Shown in pieces: positions 19,345 to 29,745 of a stretch of 64,000 nt of DNA. This DNA comes from Bacteroidota bacterium (GTDB taxonomy: Bacteria > Bacteroidota > Bacteroidia > Chitinophagales > Saprospiraceae). Below the pieces are notes generated by a model that did no database searches, was not told the origin of the DNA, and saw nothing but the letters and a program-made list of their open reading frames with translations. How positions within the stretch are numbered: the first letter of the stretch is position 1; each line of letters begins with the position of its first letter. The position numbers were made by a program, and so were the translations under genes. The DNA lies in assembly GCA_030147525.1 (NCBI GenBank), contig JASBVF010000054.1, forward strand, positions 1-64,000, given 5' to 3'.

Positions 19345-19414
19345 GGTGATTGGTGATTGGCGATTGGTGACTGGTGATTTGGATGCATAACCCAATCACC
19401 AGTCATCAATCACT
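19345..19414. repeat. Heptamer repeats in inverted arrangement upstream of porP
   Basis: Five units GGTGATT, GGTGATT, GGCGATT, GGTGACT, GGTGATT occupy 19345-19379. After 14 bases come three complementary heptamers AATCACC, AGTCATC, AATCACT (19394-19414), so the whole can fold into a long stem. It fills the gap between the adhesin stop (19424) and the porP start (19338). Confidence 0.8.
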
Positions 19415-19423
19415 AATTACTTT

Positions 19424-22400
19424 TTAACGCTGTATGATCAAATATCCTGACATCGGCTTGTTCCCGTCAGCCAGGTCAACAATGTAGAAGTAAGTACCGG
19501 CGGGCAGGTCTTCGCCGTCAAAAGTTCCCTTCCAGTCATTCTGGTAAGGTTTTGCATGGAAGACTTCGTCGCCCCATTGGTTAAAAATACTGACTACGTT
19601 GCTCGGGAAGCGATCCACGTTACCAAGGCAAGGAACGACAAACGCATCGTTAATGCCGTCGTTGTTTGGCGTGATGATGGATGGCGGCTTGCACTCAGCC
19701 TGCTCTCCTACTTTGAAAACGACCTTGGCCGAAACGCACTCGCAGTTATCCTGGCATATTTCGTAAATCACTACATCTTCTCCGACGAAATTCAGGTTGG
19801 CATCATAGACCAACTGCCCATCCGTTGTGATTCTCACAGTACCGTTAGCAGGCTGTTGCAGAATACTCAGTGAGAAAGGCCCGGTGATAATGTCGTTGAT
19901 CGTCACGTCAAAAATTTTCGATCCTGCAAACGGAACGCTTGTTTCATCATCCACTGCCACCACCTGCTGGTAATTCACGATCACAGAGTCAACAGAATTA
20001 TGACCACAGGCCCCATCGTTGATCGTCCAGACGAGAATGTTGTTGCCAGGCTTCAGGTTTCGAACAGTCGTTTTCGGGTCGCCCGGTGTTACGATGTTGA
20101 GATTAGCATCAGGGCTGGTCCAAATGCCATTGCCACTGAGCGCTCCCGTCGCATTCAACACCGCATCACCCTGATTGCCGCAAACGATAAAATCAGCGCC
20201 GGCGAAAGCGTTCTCGTTGCTGACGGTCACCAGCACTGCATCGGAAGACATGCCGCAGCCGCCATCGATTGTCCAGGTGAAAACATAACTTTCACCAGCT
20301 ACCAGACCGGTGACAAGTGTATTCGGATTGGACGGATTGACAATGTTCACCCCAAGGCTTGCCTGTGAAGCAGGCTGTGACCAGACACCCATGTTGGAAA
20401 GTGGCGTCACAGCATTGAGGCTAGTCGAAGTTGTGAAACAGGCCGTGAAAGGGTCGCCCGCTTCAGCTGCTTCAATTTCATTGACAAGCACTTCCATCTG
20501 ATCAGTAGAATAATTTTCGCAAGCACCATTCGACAACGACCACTGGAACAGGTATGGCGTGCCTGCATTCAATCCGTCGATGGTGGTAGTCGCCTGATCA
20601 GGATTTGCAATGATAACGCCGGCCGGGTTTCCGCCCGCTAACGACCATGCTCCTGTTCCCACGGTGGGCACGGTAGCTGACAGTACAATAATTTCATCTT
20701 CGCAAGCCTGAATGTTCGGCCCTGCCTCCGCTGTGTTGGAAGGAATGGTATTCAAACTTACCAGCGTTGGCACGGAAGGCGTAGAGTTGCAGCCGTCGAT
20801 GGAGGCTACTACATAAAATTCAACCGTGGTATTACCGTACTGCGACGGGTTAGGTACTGCAAAATTGAGGGAAGGTGTAGGTGCTCCGAGCGGCTCGTTG
20901 GCACTGTTGAACCAGGTATACGAAGCTCCGGGCGTCGCCGATGTGTTCGTCACCGTCAGCATGACATCTTCCGTACTCGAACAGTAAGGACCTGCGTTGA
21001 TGGCCGTGGGAACAGCCGGTTTTTTATTGACCTCAACGTTCACCGGCACCACTTCTGACCAGCATCCGTTAACTCTTTTTCGAACGGTATAGGTGCCGGC
21101 ATTGGTATTCGGATTGGCGTTGGGTATGATCGGGTTGCAAACGGAGGAGCTAAACCCGCCGGGGCCGGTCCACTCATACGTTGCACCGGAGGAGCAGTTC
21201 AAATTCAGCTGTATCGTTTGGCCTTCACAAACCGGGCTATTGCTGCTTGGTGAAATAACCGGAGCAGGATTAACAACCAGATTGACAGAGCCGGAAGTGC
21301 TGGAAGGACAATCCATGACCGAATAGTGTACGGTGTAGGCGCCAGCGTCAGCAACCGCCAGGTCGTCGATGGTCAGCGAAGCTGTTGAAGTCATGTATGT
21401 ACCCGTCGGCGTTGTCCAGATGTACTGGGTATTACCCGGGTAAGGATTTGTTGTCAAGGTAACTGCATCACCTTCGCAGAATGGGTTCGAAGAACTCAGT
21501 ACCGGCGTCGAAGGCGTTGGCAATACCTGCGGAATAGCCACGTTCACTGTTGCCGGCAGGGAGTTACAACCTTGCGAATTGGTAACCACCAGCGTGTAGG
21601 CTCCACTGTTGGAGAAGGTAGCGTTCGGAATGGTAGCTGAAACGTTTGAGGATGAAAAACCACCCGGTCCGGTCCACTGGTACTGATAGTTGCCCGGATC
21701 AATCGGGAACAGTGTAGCCACCAGTTGAACATTCACCGGCCCCGAAGCACAGTTCGGCGCATTACTGCTGATGCCTGTGATGTTCACCCTGTCGAGCACG
21801 CTCAACTGGACAGAAGTCTGTACCGTACAGCCAAACTGATTGGAGACGGTTAGGGTGTAATTACCGGCATTGTTGCTATTGACGTTTTCGAGAAGCGGAT
21901 TTTGCAAGGCAACGGTCTGCCCGTTGGGATAAGTCCAGAGGTAGTTAACACCCTGCGAAGCTGACGAGGAAGAAAGCTGGACATTCTGACCTGCGCAAGC
22001 TTCCGATGGCGTTACCGCTGCATTGACCGCATCAGGCTTAGGCACGATGTGAACCGTTGTCGGTTGGGAAACATTCGAGTTGCAAGCGCTTCCGTTTACC
22101 ATCGGCCCGATCACGGTTACCGTCCACTGTCCGGCATCTTTGGTGATATCGGCATTTGGTAAAACAAGTACGTTCGTCGGCGTAGAAATCGTCGTAAACA
22201 CCGGTGAAGTCCAGGAGTATGAAACTGCGTTCGGGACGTTCGTCGCTGTCAGCGTCACCTGCGAGCCGTTGCAGGCAGGGCTGTTGACAGACGTTGAATT
22301 GGTAACGGATGGTGTGGCAGGTTTTGGAATTACATTCACCGCCACCGATACCGGTGTAGATGAACAGCCTGCCTTCGAAACGATTAATTCGTAAACACCA

Positions 22401-25400
22401 CTGTTACAAACCGTACTGTTAAGAATCGGCGACGGGCTGCAGTTGGTTGACTGGAACCCGCAAGGGCCTGTCCAAGAGCAGGTTGAACCAGGAAGGTTGT
22501 TAATTGAATTCAGTTGAATCGTTTCACCTTCACAAAGAGTCGAGTTCGGCATCACCACCGGGGTTGCCACCGGCGTAGTGTTCACCGTAATGCTCACCGG
22601 ATCGGAAGGTGCAGAGTCGCAGCCGTTACGCTCTACTACTACGTAGTAATTGAACATACCGGAAGCCGGAGGCAACATGCTGAAATTTGGCACGGTGGTA
22701 GTTCCCATCAGCACGCCCGGAGCGTTGCCGCTGTACCATTTATATTTTACGGTGCTGCCGCAAACTGAAGCTGTACTCAGCTGTACATTCTGGCTGGAGC
22801 AAATCACGTTGGATGCTGCCGTAATGGACGGTTTTTCCAATGGCAGCAGATCGCAGGTCACCTGCACCACGCCAACTGAAGAACAACCGGTAAGCCCCTG
22901 AATGACAACATTGTAAAACCCAAGATTGCTATTGCCGGCATTCTGGATGACCGGGTTTTTCACATAGGCAAATGGAATTCCCTGCGGATTATACCAGGTA
23001 TATTGGTAAGGTGTAGCCCCCGCACCGGGCGCAGCCGGCGGGTTGGCAAAAAGTTGCAGTGTACTGCTTCCGCACGCTGCCGTTACGGAAGGCTGCGGTG
23101 CCGTCACTGTAACATTAACAAAGGTATAACAGTTACTGCTGTTCCCCGACGAATCCGTCACGGTAAGCGTAACAGGAATCGGATTGAAAGCTGCATCATT
23201 ACAAGTAACAAAGGGCGGAGTCACCGTCATGGTAAAGTTCGGACAGTTGTCCGAGCTGCCGAGATCGATTTCCGAAGGGAAAATCGTATCCTGCACGATA
23301 CCGGAAGGGTTGATATTGACAAACGTAGGTCCGCAGAGCGCAACCGGGGAAATCGTGTCCGCAACATTCACGATGAAGCTGCACACGCCCGTATTTCCTG
23401 CCAGGTCTGTTATTTCATAGAAAAAAGTTGTCTCGCCCTTACTCAGCGTGATGGTTTCAGGGTCCAGTGGCGGCGTCAGCATCAGTGGGTCAAGCGTGGT
23501 TGCACCCGTTGAGTAGAACAATGGCTGTACGCTTTCGTAGCTGAAGGTGGCTGTGATAAAACTACCATCCGTATCGCCGTCGTTGGTCACCTGCGCAGGG
23601 TCGCAAGGGTTAATCCCGGAGCCGGGGCCTGACGGAGGGATAGGGAAGCCAATGAATGATTTCGCCGTGATGGTAATATTACCGGCGACTGCCCAATCAT
23701 TGAAAAGCGAAGCCGGAATGTCGAAAACAGCTACCGCCGGCGAGTTGCAATCGCCCGGCACAACGATATTCGACTGCGTCGTTCCCAGGAAATTATTGTC
23801 GTTGTCGTAAATTTCAAAATACTCATCAACGTCGTCCACGTCGGCCTGAAGCGTAATAATCAACTGCACATTTCCCGGCGTTGCATTTCCCTGCAAGCCC
23901 GTGAATGTGAACACTTTGTCATCCGCCAGAAAGTCATTCAGGTTAGGGTTGTACGAGAAGGTAATCAGGGAATCCGCCGGCTGGGTCTGCGTAATTGGCG
24001 TAGTCACGCCGCAGTTGTCCGTTACATTGCTGAAGAGTGGGATTTCCACATCCTTTTCGCACTCATCGGCGCCAAGGTAAACCGTAAAATCAGCCGGACA
24101 ATCAATCACCGGCGCTTCCATATCTTCCACTGTTATTTCAAAATAACAGCTATCCTGATTGCCTGCGCAATCGGTGAAGTAGTAAGTAATTTCATTCACG
24201 CCCTGCACCAGCACTTCATTCACCGGAGCTACGGGCACTACCGGAATACGACCGCTGCCGTTCAGGCGATATTCAAATGTCAGGTGGTCGGGAAATTTCG
24301 TATCGTACATCAAATCAGCCGTCACATTGCCACCCGGACAAATCGGGTTGATGGAAAAGCGGCCGGGCTGATTGACCGGAATGTTAGGTTTTAAAGTAAT
24401 TTCCAGGTTGCCATCGAACGCCCATGCATTGATTTGGGTAGCAGTCAGCGAAAAGACTGTCATGGTATCGCCACACTGAAAGGGGGTGCGGGCAACCGGC
24501 CCAAGCACGGTACCGTCTTCGCCATACGCCATGAAAAACTCAGTCGGCTCCTCAGCGTCCACATTATCCAAAATAATTTTCAGGGAGGCACTTCCGACAG
24601 CTGTGTAAGGCGGACCGGGCACCGGAAAGTTGAAAACCACATCGTTCACCGGCGTCTCCACGGGGTCGCCGGGAGGGGCCGTCAATATTTGATTTTGGAT
24701 AAAATGCTGCGATACAATCGAGTTGCCGCACTCCTCAGTCACCATCGGCAGCGGAAGCGTGACATTTGCTTCGCAAATCCCAAGGTCTGTGCCTATGGTT
24801 TCATTTTGCGGACAATCTGTGATAACGGGGGCCGTATCGTCCCTCACTGTGAAGGTGGCGGTGGTAGTATCCCTGTTGCCACATTTGTCAATGACAATAA
24901 AATCAACGGTTTGGGTACGGTAAACCCCAGGTGCCGGTGCCATGCAATCCGGTGCCGATAACATTGCCGGGTCAGAAGTTCCCGAATTGTAAGCTTCCCA
25001 GGTCAGATCAGCTTCGGCGGTACAGTTATCCGAAGCCGTTGCGCTGGCTTGAGTGGCAATCCAAACCCCAAAAACACTGTCTGCATTCACATTGTCATCG
25101 CAGATAATCACCAGGTTGGAAGCTTCGTCGCTAATCACAGGCGCAATGGTATCATTGACGGTAATGGTCTGAATGTAGTCAGGGATGGCATTACCGCAGG
25201 CATCCATCACCTTCCAGGTCCGTTCAATGGTAAAGCTGCAATCAGCCACCAGCGTCGTCACTACATCGGAGTAAGTAACAACGGGATCCTGATCGCAATT
25301 GTCAGACACCATTTCCGGTCTGCCGGTGATCATGGTGTCCTGAGCCTCATCGAAGCAGTTCACCGTGATGTCAGCCGGAAAATCAGCGGTAGGCGCCGTT

Positions 25401-26572
25401 GTGTCAATCACCGTGACGATCTGTGTTTTTGAATCGCTGTTTCCACACACATCGATCACTTCCCAGGTCCGTTCAATGGTAAACTCGTTGGGGCATGCGC
25501 CGGGAACGATTGTTTCTGTGAAAATTACGGTATCGACGTCGCTGCACGCCGTCATAATATTTGAAATACCCCCAACCGCTGAAGTATCGGAGTCCATTTC
25601 ACAGGAAATGGTGACATCTGGCTGAATGGTAAAAGTTGGCGTATTTAAATCTTCAATATTGATCGTTTGGGTGTAAGAAGACACGTTTCCACAGCTATCA
25701 GCAGCCGTCCAGGTCCGAAGAATAGTGTAGGAATGGTCCGTACAGGTCCCGTTATTCGTTTGTGAAGAAGACTGTGAAAACATCACAGGGACCATACCTT
25801 CACAATTATCCGTGGCCGTAACCATTGCCGTATCAGGTATCATGTCAGTGCATGAAATCAGCACATTCATCGGAAGGTTCGCCAGCACAGGAGGGACGGT
25901 ATCGACGGTAGTAAAGGTCGCCATGACAGTGCTTACATTGCCCGACTCATCCTCCACAAAAAAAGTCGTTGTTTGCGAATCACAACTTCCTCCCATAAAG
26001 GTTTCAGGGCTGTAGTATACGGTGTCAACCCCACAATTATCGGTACTTGTGCTCATAAGTGTTGACTTGTGACCATCAGCCCATCCTACGTAATCTGCTA
26101 TCTCACAGTCAAATGTATCACTTGACAGCGTAGCTGTTATGGTTGGCGGGATGGTATCAATAAAAACAAGTCTGAAACATAAAGAGTCAAGCTCGTTAGC
26201 ATTAACTCCCTGTGCAAGGTAGACTACTGTTACCACCTCTCCCGCCGGAATCGGAGCTCCCAGGCTGTACCCGGTAAGGGCAGCACTAAAGGTCAATGAG
26301 TTAGGCGGAGGCGACACATTCACCGAACTTGTTGGAATAGAAAGGTTGATGGTGCATGTATTTGCTCCAACATAAAAAGTGTCAGGACCACAGTAATTTA
26401 ATGTAAAGAAGTCTCCGGAGCAGGTTTGTTTAAAACCACCCGGGCAAGTCGGGTCTGGAATCATGCTCGGCGTGCCACATTCGCACTGTGCACTCAGCTG
26501 TAATGTCCAAAGGGAAAGGCCAATCACGAACGAAAATCGCAATAGCCGGAAGAGGAGTAATCGGTTTATCAT
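19424..26572 (-). CDS. Giant secreted adhesin with Ig/HYR-like repeats and T9SS type B domain
   Basis: The 2382-residue protein starts with a signal peptide (cut near LQLSAQ). From about 130 to 1110 it has HYR-like units of the form DNCG...FVEDESGN...DTVPPV. From about 1150 to 2090 it has Ig-like units with the repeated start C-x-G-x-x-V/I-x-L and the phrase Y-x-W-x-x-P. The last 85 residues (ITPNNDGINDAFVVPC, then NQWGDEVFHAKPYQNDWKG and GTYFYIVDLADG) are the gliding-motility-associated, CHU_C/type B sorting domain. It is expected to be exported by T9SS with help of the PorP/SprF encoded next and to sit on the cell surface as an adhesin or motility fibre. Ligand unknown. Confidence 0.9.
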   Translation of the reverse strand: MINRLLLFRLLRFSFVIGLSLWTLQLSAQCECGTPSMIPDPTCPGGFKQTCSGDFFTLNYCGPDTFYVGANTCTINLSIPTSSVNVSPPPNSLTFSAALTGYSLGAPIPAGEVVTVVYLAQGVNANELDSLCFRLVFIDTIPPTITATLSSDTFDCEIADYVGWADGHKSTLMSTSTDNCGVDTVYYSPETFMGGSCDSQTTTFFVEDESGNVSTVMATFTTVDTVPPVLANLPMNVLISCTDMIPDTAMVTATDNCEGMVPVMFSQSSSQTNNGTCTDHSYTILRTWTAADSCGNVSSYTQTINIEDLNTPTFTIQPDVTISCEMDSDTSAVGGISNIMTACSDVDTVIFTETIVPGACPNEFTIERTWEVIDVCGNSDSKTQIVTVIDTTAPTADFPADITVNCFDEAQDTMITGRPEMVSDNCDQDPVVTYSDVVTTLVADCSFTIERTWKVMDACGNAIPDYIQTITVNDTIAPVISDEASNLVIICDDNVNADSVFGVWIATQASATASDNCTAEADLTWEAYNSGTSDPAMLSAPDCMAPAPGVYRTQTVDFIVIDKCGNRDTTTATFTVRDDTAPVITDCPQNETIGTDLGICEANVTLPLPMVTEECGNSIVSQHFIQNQILTAPPGDPVETPVNDVVFNFPVPGPPYTAVGSASLKIILDNVDAEEPTEFFMAYGEDGTVLGPVARTPFQCGDTMTVFSLTATQINAWAFDGNLEITLKPNIPVNQPGRFSINPICPGGNVTADLMYDTKFPDHLTFEYRLNGSGRIPVVPVAPVNEVLVQGVNEITYYFTDCAGNQDSCYFEITVEDMEAPVIDCPADFTVYLGADECEKDVEIPLFSNVTDNCGVTTPITQTQPADSLITFSYNPNLNDFLADDKVFTFTGLQGNATPGNVQLIITLQADVDDVDEYFEIYDNDNNFLGTTQSNIVVPGDCNSPAVAVFDIPASLFNDWAVAGNITITAKSFIGFPIPPSGPGSGINPCDPAQVTNDGDTDGSFITATFSYESVQPLFYSTGATTLDPLMLTPPLDPETITLSKGETTFFYEITDLAGNTGVCSFIVNVADTISPVALCGPTFVNINPSGIVQDTIFPSEIDLGSSDNCPNFTMTVTPPFVTCNDAAFNPIPVTLTVTDSSGNSSNCYTFVNVTVTAPQPSVTAACGSSTLQLFANPPAAPGAGATPYQYTWYNPQGIPFAYVKNPVIQNAGNSNLGFYNVVIQGLTGCSSVGVVQVTCDLLPLEKPSITAASNVICSSQNVQLSTASVCGSTVKYKWYSGNAPGVLMGTTTVPNFSMLPPASGMFNYYVVVERNGCDSAPSDPVSITVNTTPVATPVVMPNSTLCEGETIQLNSINNLPGSTCSWTGPCGFQSTNCSPSPILNSTVCNSGVYELIVSKAGCSSTPVSVAVNVIPKPATPSVTNSTSVNSPACNGSQVTLTATNVPNAVSYSWTSPVFTTISTPTNVLVLPNADITKDAGQWTVTVIGPMVNGSACNSNVSQPTTVHIVPKPDAVNAAVTPSEACAGQNVQLSSSSASQGVNYLWTYPNGQTVALQNPLLENVNSNNAGNYTLTVSNQFGCTVQTSVQLSVLDRVNITGISSNAPNCASGPVNVQLVATLFPIDPGNYQYQWTGPGGFSSSNVSATIPNATFSNSGAYTLVVTNSQGCNSLPATVNVAIPQVLPTPSTPVLSSSNPFCEGDAVTLTTNPYPGNTQYIWTTPTGTYMTSTASLTIDDLAVADAGAYTVHYSVMDCPSSTSGSVNLVVNPAPVISPSSNSPVCEGQTIQLNLNCSSGATYEWTGPGGFSSSVCNPIIPNANPNTNAGTYTVRKRVNGCWSEVVPVNVEVNKKPAVPTAINAGPYCSSTEDVMLTVTNTSATPGASYTWFNSANEPLGAPTPSLNFAVPNPSQYGNTTVEFYVVASIDGCNSTPSVPTLVSLNTIPSNTAEAGPNIQACEDEIIVLSATVPTVGTGAWSLAGGNPAGVIIANPDQATTTIDGLNAGTPYLFQWSLSNGACENYSTDQMEVLVNEIEAAEAGDPFTACFTTSTSLNAVTPLSNMGVWSQPASQASLGVNIVNPSNPNTLVTGLVAGESYVFTWTIDGGCGMSSDAVLVTVSNENAFAGADFIVCGNQGDAVLNATGALSGNGIWTSPDANLNIVTPGDPKTTVRNLKPGNNILVWTINDGACGHNSVDSVIVNYQQVVAVDDETSVPFAGSKIFDVTINDIITGPFSLSILQQPANGTVRITTDGQLVYDANLNFVGEDVVIYEICQDNCECVSAKVVFKVGEQAECKPPSIITPNNDGINDAFVVPCLGNVDRFPSNVVSIFNQWGDEVFHAKPYQNDWKGTFDGEDLPAGTYFYIVDLADGNKPMSGYLIIQR

Positions 26573-27015
26573 ACCTCGTTTGTTTTACCGGATTAAAATT
26601 AAATACAGATTTAAGGGATCAGGTATCAAATGAAGCCGTAGCTCACTATCCTCCTACGCAAGAAAAAGAAAAATGATCCATCACGCATGACAGAAAAATT
26701 AATTCTTACGCAGAATTAATAGTAACCTCGTTTTTTACTCATGAAGAAAATAGTGCGCCCCGGTAGAGAAAAATCAACATGCCGGGATCTAACAGGAAAT
26801 AGAAGGCAAGTGCGGGAGTGTAGTGTAATCGGCTTCATCGGAAAAATGTTCATGGGATACAATGACTTTAAAATGAGTAAATAGCCTCTTTTTAAAATCG
26901 GGTGCAAATTATTAAAAATTGCTTCAATTACAAACAGATTTTTTACCTGAATGTGTAATCTGCTAAAAATGAGATACCTCGGCGCTTTTTGACGGGTTTT
27001 CCAAACTCCCAAAAA
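26573..27015. other. AT-rich intergenic region upstream of the adhesin
   Basis: About 440 bases between the adhesin start and the terminator of the glucosaminidase gene. No convincing coding frame, TAnnTTTG box or repeat was seen. It should hold the promoter of the adhesin-porP-ompA unit. Confidence 0.35.
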
Positions 27016-27059
27016 CGTAAATCCTGAACGCTGGTCAGTGCCAATGTTCAGGATTTACG
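27016..27059 (-). terminator. Perfect 14-base-arm hairpin after the glucosaminidase gene
   Basis: Arms 27016-27029 and 27046-27059 are exact reverse complements around a 16-base loop, 23 bases past the stop at 27083. On the minus strand it is followed by a short T run (TTTTTGGG). It likely terminates the glucosaminidase transcript. Confidence 0.65.
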
Positions 27060-27082
27060 CCTGTCTCACAAGAACTTGAAAC

Positions 27083-27901
27083 TCATCTTCGCTCCAGCCG
27101 GTGTTGAGGAATTGGCATCACGGGCCTGATTTTTCCCTGGCCTTCTGACGGAGCCACTTCCTCCCGAACCGGCTCAGCCTGCATCAAATATTGCGGGCGC
27201 ACCACGTTGTCTCCCAGATTGTATACCGGTGCCGACATCACAGGCCCGGAAGCCTCTCCGAATAACGGTTCAGTATTCAGCACCCTGAACTCGCCGGGCT
27301 GAATTGGCGCAACGTCAGTTTCCGGTGTAGCCGTCTCCAATTGTGACTCGGCGCTCGTATCCAGTACCCTGAACTGACGATCGGGCATGGCATAATCATA
27401 CAGAAAAAGCGCATGCTCCTCAATCAGCCGGATTAGCTTTTCAGCATACTGGGCGTCCGTGGCGTAACCACAATGTTTCAGGCCATACGCCCACTTACGG
27501 TAATCCGTCACGGGAAGCTCAAAAAGCGGCTTATAACGAGTGTTGGTTTGCAAAAAAATGGAATGATCCCTGAAGGATTCTTCCACATTGTTGTAAAACC
27601 TGAAGTCGGAAGGGCTTACCTCGTCATCCATTGCCTGCACACATTCGCCGCCCCAGCCGTTGTAGCATTTGATGCCAAAAAAGTTATTGCCTTCAACGGC
27701 CACTTTACCCTGTCCCCAGTTGGATTCAAGGATGGCCTGCGCAAGTGTGATACTGGCAGGAATGCCGGCCAACTGCATCTCGTTAGCGGCCAATTCGGCG
27801 TAGGTCTCAATAAAATTCTGCCGGTCGTAGGTGGTGATGTGATTGGCAAAAGTATTCAGTGATAACAGTACCACGAATGGAAGTGTGTGTAGTAGTCTCA
27901 T
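27083..27901 (-). CDS. Secreted glucosaminidase (FlgJ/LytG type peptidoglycan hydrolase)
   Basis: The 272-residue protein has a signal peptide and a glucosaminidase domain at about 30-170. The motif ASITLAQAILESNWGQG carries the catalytic Glu59, and GNNFFGIKC and YATDAQYAEKLIRLIE follow as in the family (GH73). It should cleave the GlcNAc-beta-1,4-MurNAc bond of peptidoglycan. The C-terminal 100 residues are Pro/Glu-rich and probably disordered; there is no LysM cell-wall-binding domain. It is a single gene with its own terminator. Confidence 0.88.
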   Translation of the reverse strand: MRLLHTLPFVVLLSLNTFANHITTYDRQNFIETYAELAANEMQLAGIPASITLAQAILESNWGQGKVAVEGNNFFGIKCYNGWGGECVQAMDDEVSPSDFRFYNNVEESFRDHSIFLQTNTRYKPLFELPVTDYRKWAYGLKHCGYATDAQYAEKLIRLIEEHALFLYDYAMPDRQFRVLDTSAESQLETATPETDVAPIQPGEFRVLNTEPLFGEASGPVMSAPVYNLGDNVVRPQYLMQAEPVREEVAPSEGQGKIRPVMPIPQHRLERR

Positions 27902-28398
27902 GTCCCGGGAAATTTTAAGTCAACTGCCGGCTAAAGCAACAGTGGTATCCGTGAATGTTTTACAACAATCATCATCTCATGCATGCTCCAAACGGCCAGG
28001 TTGACCAGGTTATCTGATAGTTATGTTTAATTACTCCATACGAATGTCAGGAAAGGAAGGAGGATGTTTCGGGTCTTCTCAAGTCAGTCTAATCTCCTTT
28101 TTTTCAACAAATTAATTTTTTTAAAAATATTTAAATGCAAGAAGAATACCAGCTTTTCAAATTCAATGAAAAAATACATTAAATAATTCAACAATCGTAA
28201 CTCTCTATGAATTTGATGGTTGCAAATAGTAAAAAAATATTTTCATTGTCAACATTTTAATCAAAAATATTTATAAAAATCTGAATTTTAGAGCTTTAAC
28301 ATCGTTTTTGGCAAATTACTTGCCATAAAAACAGTAGAATGCCGGACGAATACACTAAATCAGGACGGCAATCCAATTAAACTGACAACGAGAAAGCG
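27902..28398. other. AT-rich divergent intergenic region
   Basis: About 500 bases between the divergent glucosaminidase and TPR genes, very AT-rich around 28100-28300. A 17-base imperfect operator-like palindrome TGGCAAATTACTTGCCA (28309-28325; 6-base arms) lies 73 bases before the TPR start. No full TAnnTTTG box and no coding frame were seen. Confidence 0.35.
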
Positions 28399-29490
28399 AT
28401 GAAAGAAACCCCTGTTTTATGCTGGTCATTTGTACTCCTGATGATTCCTTTTTTTGCCCGGGCTCAATATTTCAATGAAAAAGGACACTTTGATCTGGAA
28501 GGTGAAAACTTCTATTTCCAGGCAACTTCCCGCCACGACGCCGGAGACCTTGAAGCGGCTGCCCGCCTCTACTCGAAAGCCGCCGCCACCCAGCCAAACC
28601 ACCTCAAAGCCTGGTTTAACCTTGGCCTGGTTCAATACGACCTCGGCCATTTCCAGGAAGCAGAAACTGCGCTCGAAAAATTACTCGAACTCACCCCGGA
28701 CGACACCAGCGCCTACGAACTTTACGGCCTGATCCTGCACCAAAGGGGGCATTTCGACCGGGCGATCGCATCCTACAACCTCGCCATGGCAGGCAGGCCG
28801 ACGGATGCACTTTACGTCAACCGTGCACTGGCTTACCTTGAAACAGGGCGCAGTAAGCAGGCATTGCAAGACTTTGACGAAGCCCTTCGCCTCAACCCCG
28901 CCAACTTCGACGCCTGCCTCGGCAAAGGCATCGCATTGATCAGTCTGCAACAGTCACTGCTTGCTGCTACCTGGTTCGACCAGGCGCTTGCCTTGCAACC
29001 AAACCATCCGGTTGCCCTGACTAACCGGGCCATTGCCTATTTTCAGGCCGGTGAACAGGAGAAAGCGATGGAAGACTTCCGGTCTGCGTTGTCAAAAAAC
29101 AGACACAGCAGCATTTTCACCGCACGGGCTCGTTGCTTTTTAGCAGCCGGCAACCCGGATGAAGCCTGGCATGATGTCAGAGAAGCCCGGCATCTGTCGC
29201 AGGATTCACCTGAATTGCTTGAATTGATGGGAGAAATCGAATGGGAACGAGGCAACCACCAGGCTGCCATTGAAAGTTTTACGAACGCACTGAAGGCAGA
29301 CCCCGGATGCAACAGCTGCTACTACAAGCGAAGCCAGATTTTTGTCCAAAACCGCCGGTTTTACGAAGCCATCAGCGATCTCTACCGAGTTATTGAAGCA
29401 GAACCCTTCAACCGGGAAGCTAAAGCCCTGCTGCTCAAAACGTACAGCCAGCTCGACCGGGAGAACATTTTATCCATGGCAACAAAATAG
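28399..29490 (+). CDS. Periplasmic TPR repeat protein
   Basis: The 363-residue product has a signal peptide (cut near F-F-A-R-A-Q) and about nine tetratricopeptide repeats from residue 35 to 350, with the usual W/L-G-Y-A/F-P spacing (for example HLKAWFNLGLVQYDLGHFQE). TPR arrays bind partner proteins; no catalytic domain is present, so the partner and role are unknown. It stands alone, bounded by a long AT-rich leader and a terminator. Confidence 0.85.
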   Translation: MKETPVLCWSFVLLMIPFFARAQYFNEKGHFDLEGENFYFQATSRHDAGDLEAAARLYSKAAATQPNHLKAWFNLGLVQYDLGHFQEAETALEKLLELTPDDTSAYELYGLILHQRGHFDRAIASYNLAMAGRPTDALYVNRALAYLETGRSKQALQDFDEALRLNPANFDACLGKGIALISLQQSLLAATWFDQALALQPNHPVALTNRAIAYFQAGEQEKAMEDFRSALSKNRHSSIFTARARCFLAAGNPDEAWHDVREARHLSQDSPELLELMGEIEWERGNHQAAIESFTNALKADPGCNSCYYKRSQIFVQNRRFYEAISDLYRVIEAEPFNREAKALLLKTYSQLDRENILSMATK

Positions 29491-29532
29491 GTGCACCTAA
29501 AAACATATTCTCAAAACCTCATTCCCGTACGT

Positions 29533-29563
29533 TGCCGGTCCGGTTTTCCGGGCCGGCATTTTT
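29533..29563 (+). terminator. Rho-independent terminator after the TPR gene
   Basis: An 11-base GC-rich stem with a TTTT loop (one G-T pair) ends in a short T run and follows the TPR gene stop by about 40 bases. Confidence 0.85.
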
Positions 29564-29651
29564 ATAGAATTTTATTTCCCCAGCAATTGAGTTCAGGTTG
29601 AGAAAAGAATGTAAATACCATTATTGAATCCTTAAAGTTTTATTTTCACCA

Positions 29652-29682
29652 TTTGAATTGTGCTATATTTTGGCTAATTTTG
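29652..29682 (+). promoter_or_regulatory. Bacteroidota-type promoter of the DksA-like gene
   Basis: TTTG (29652-29655), a 19-base spacer and TAATTTTG (29675-29682) match the TTTG-N19-TAnnTTTG consensus exactly. Transcription would start near 29689, leaving a leader of about 57 bases before the ATG at 29746. It is the best promoter in the window. Confidence 0.65.
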
Positions 29683-29745
29683 CAGACTTGTCTATGAAAC
29701 ACTTCCCACATTTTTTTAACTATTGATCTAAAATTTACCGATACT

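Noticed and set aside
19339-19395. Longer N-terminus of the first PorP/SprF protein
   Set aside because: The extra codons are a read-through of the GGTGATT heptamer array, and the signal peptide begins at 19338.
26716-27012. A 98-codon minus-strand frame upstream of the adhesin
   Set aside because: Composition unlike neighbouring genes, no family features, ends next to a terminator; more likely non-coding.
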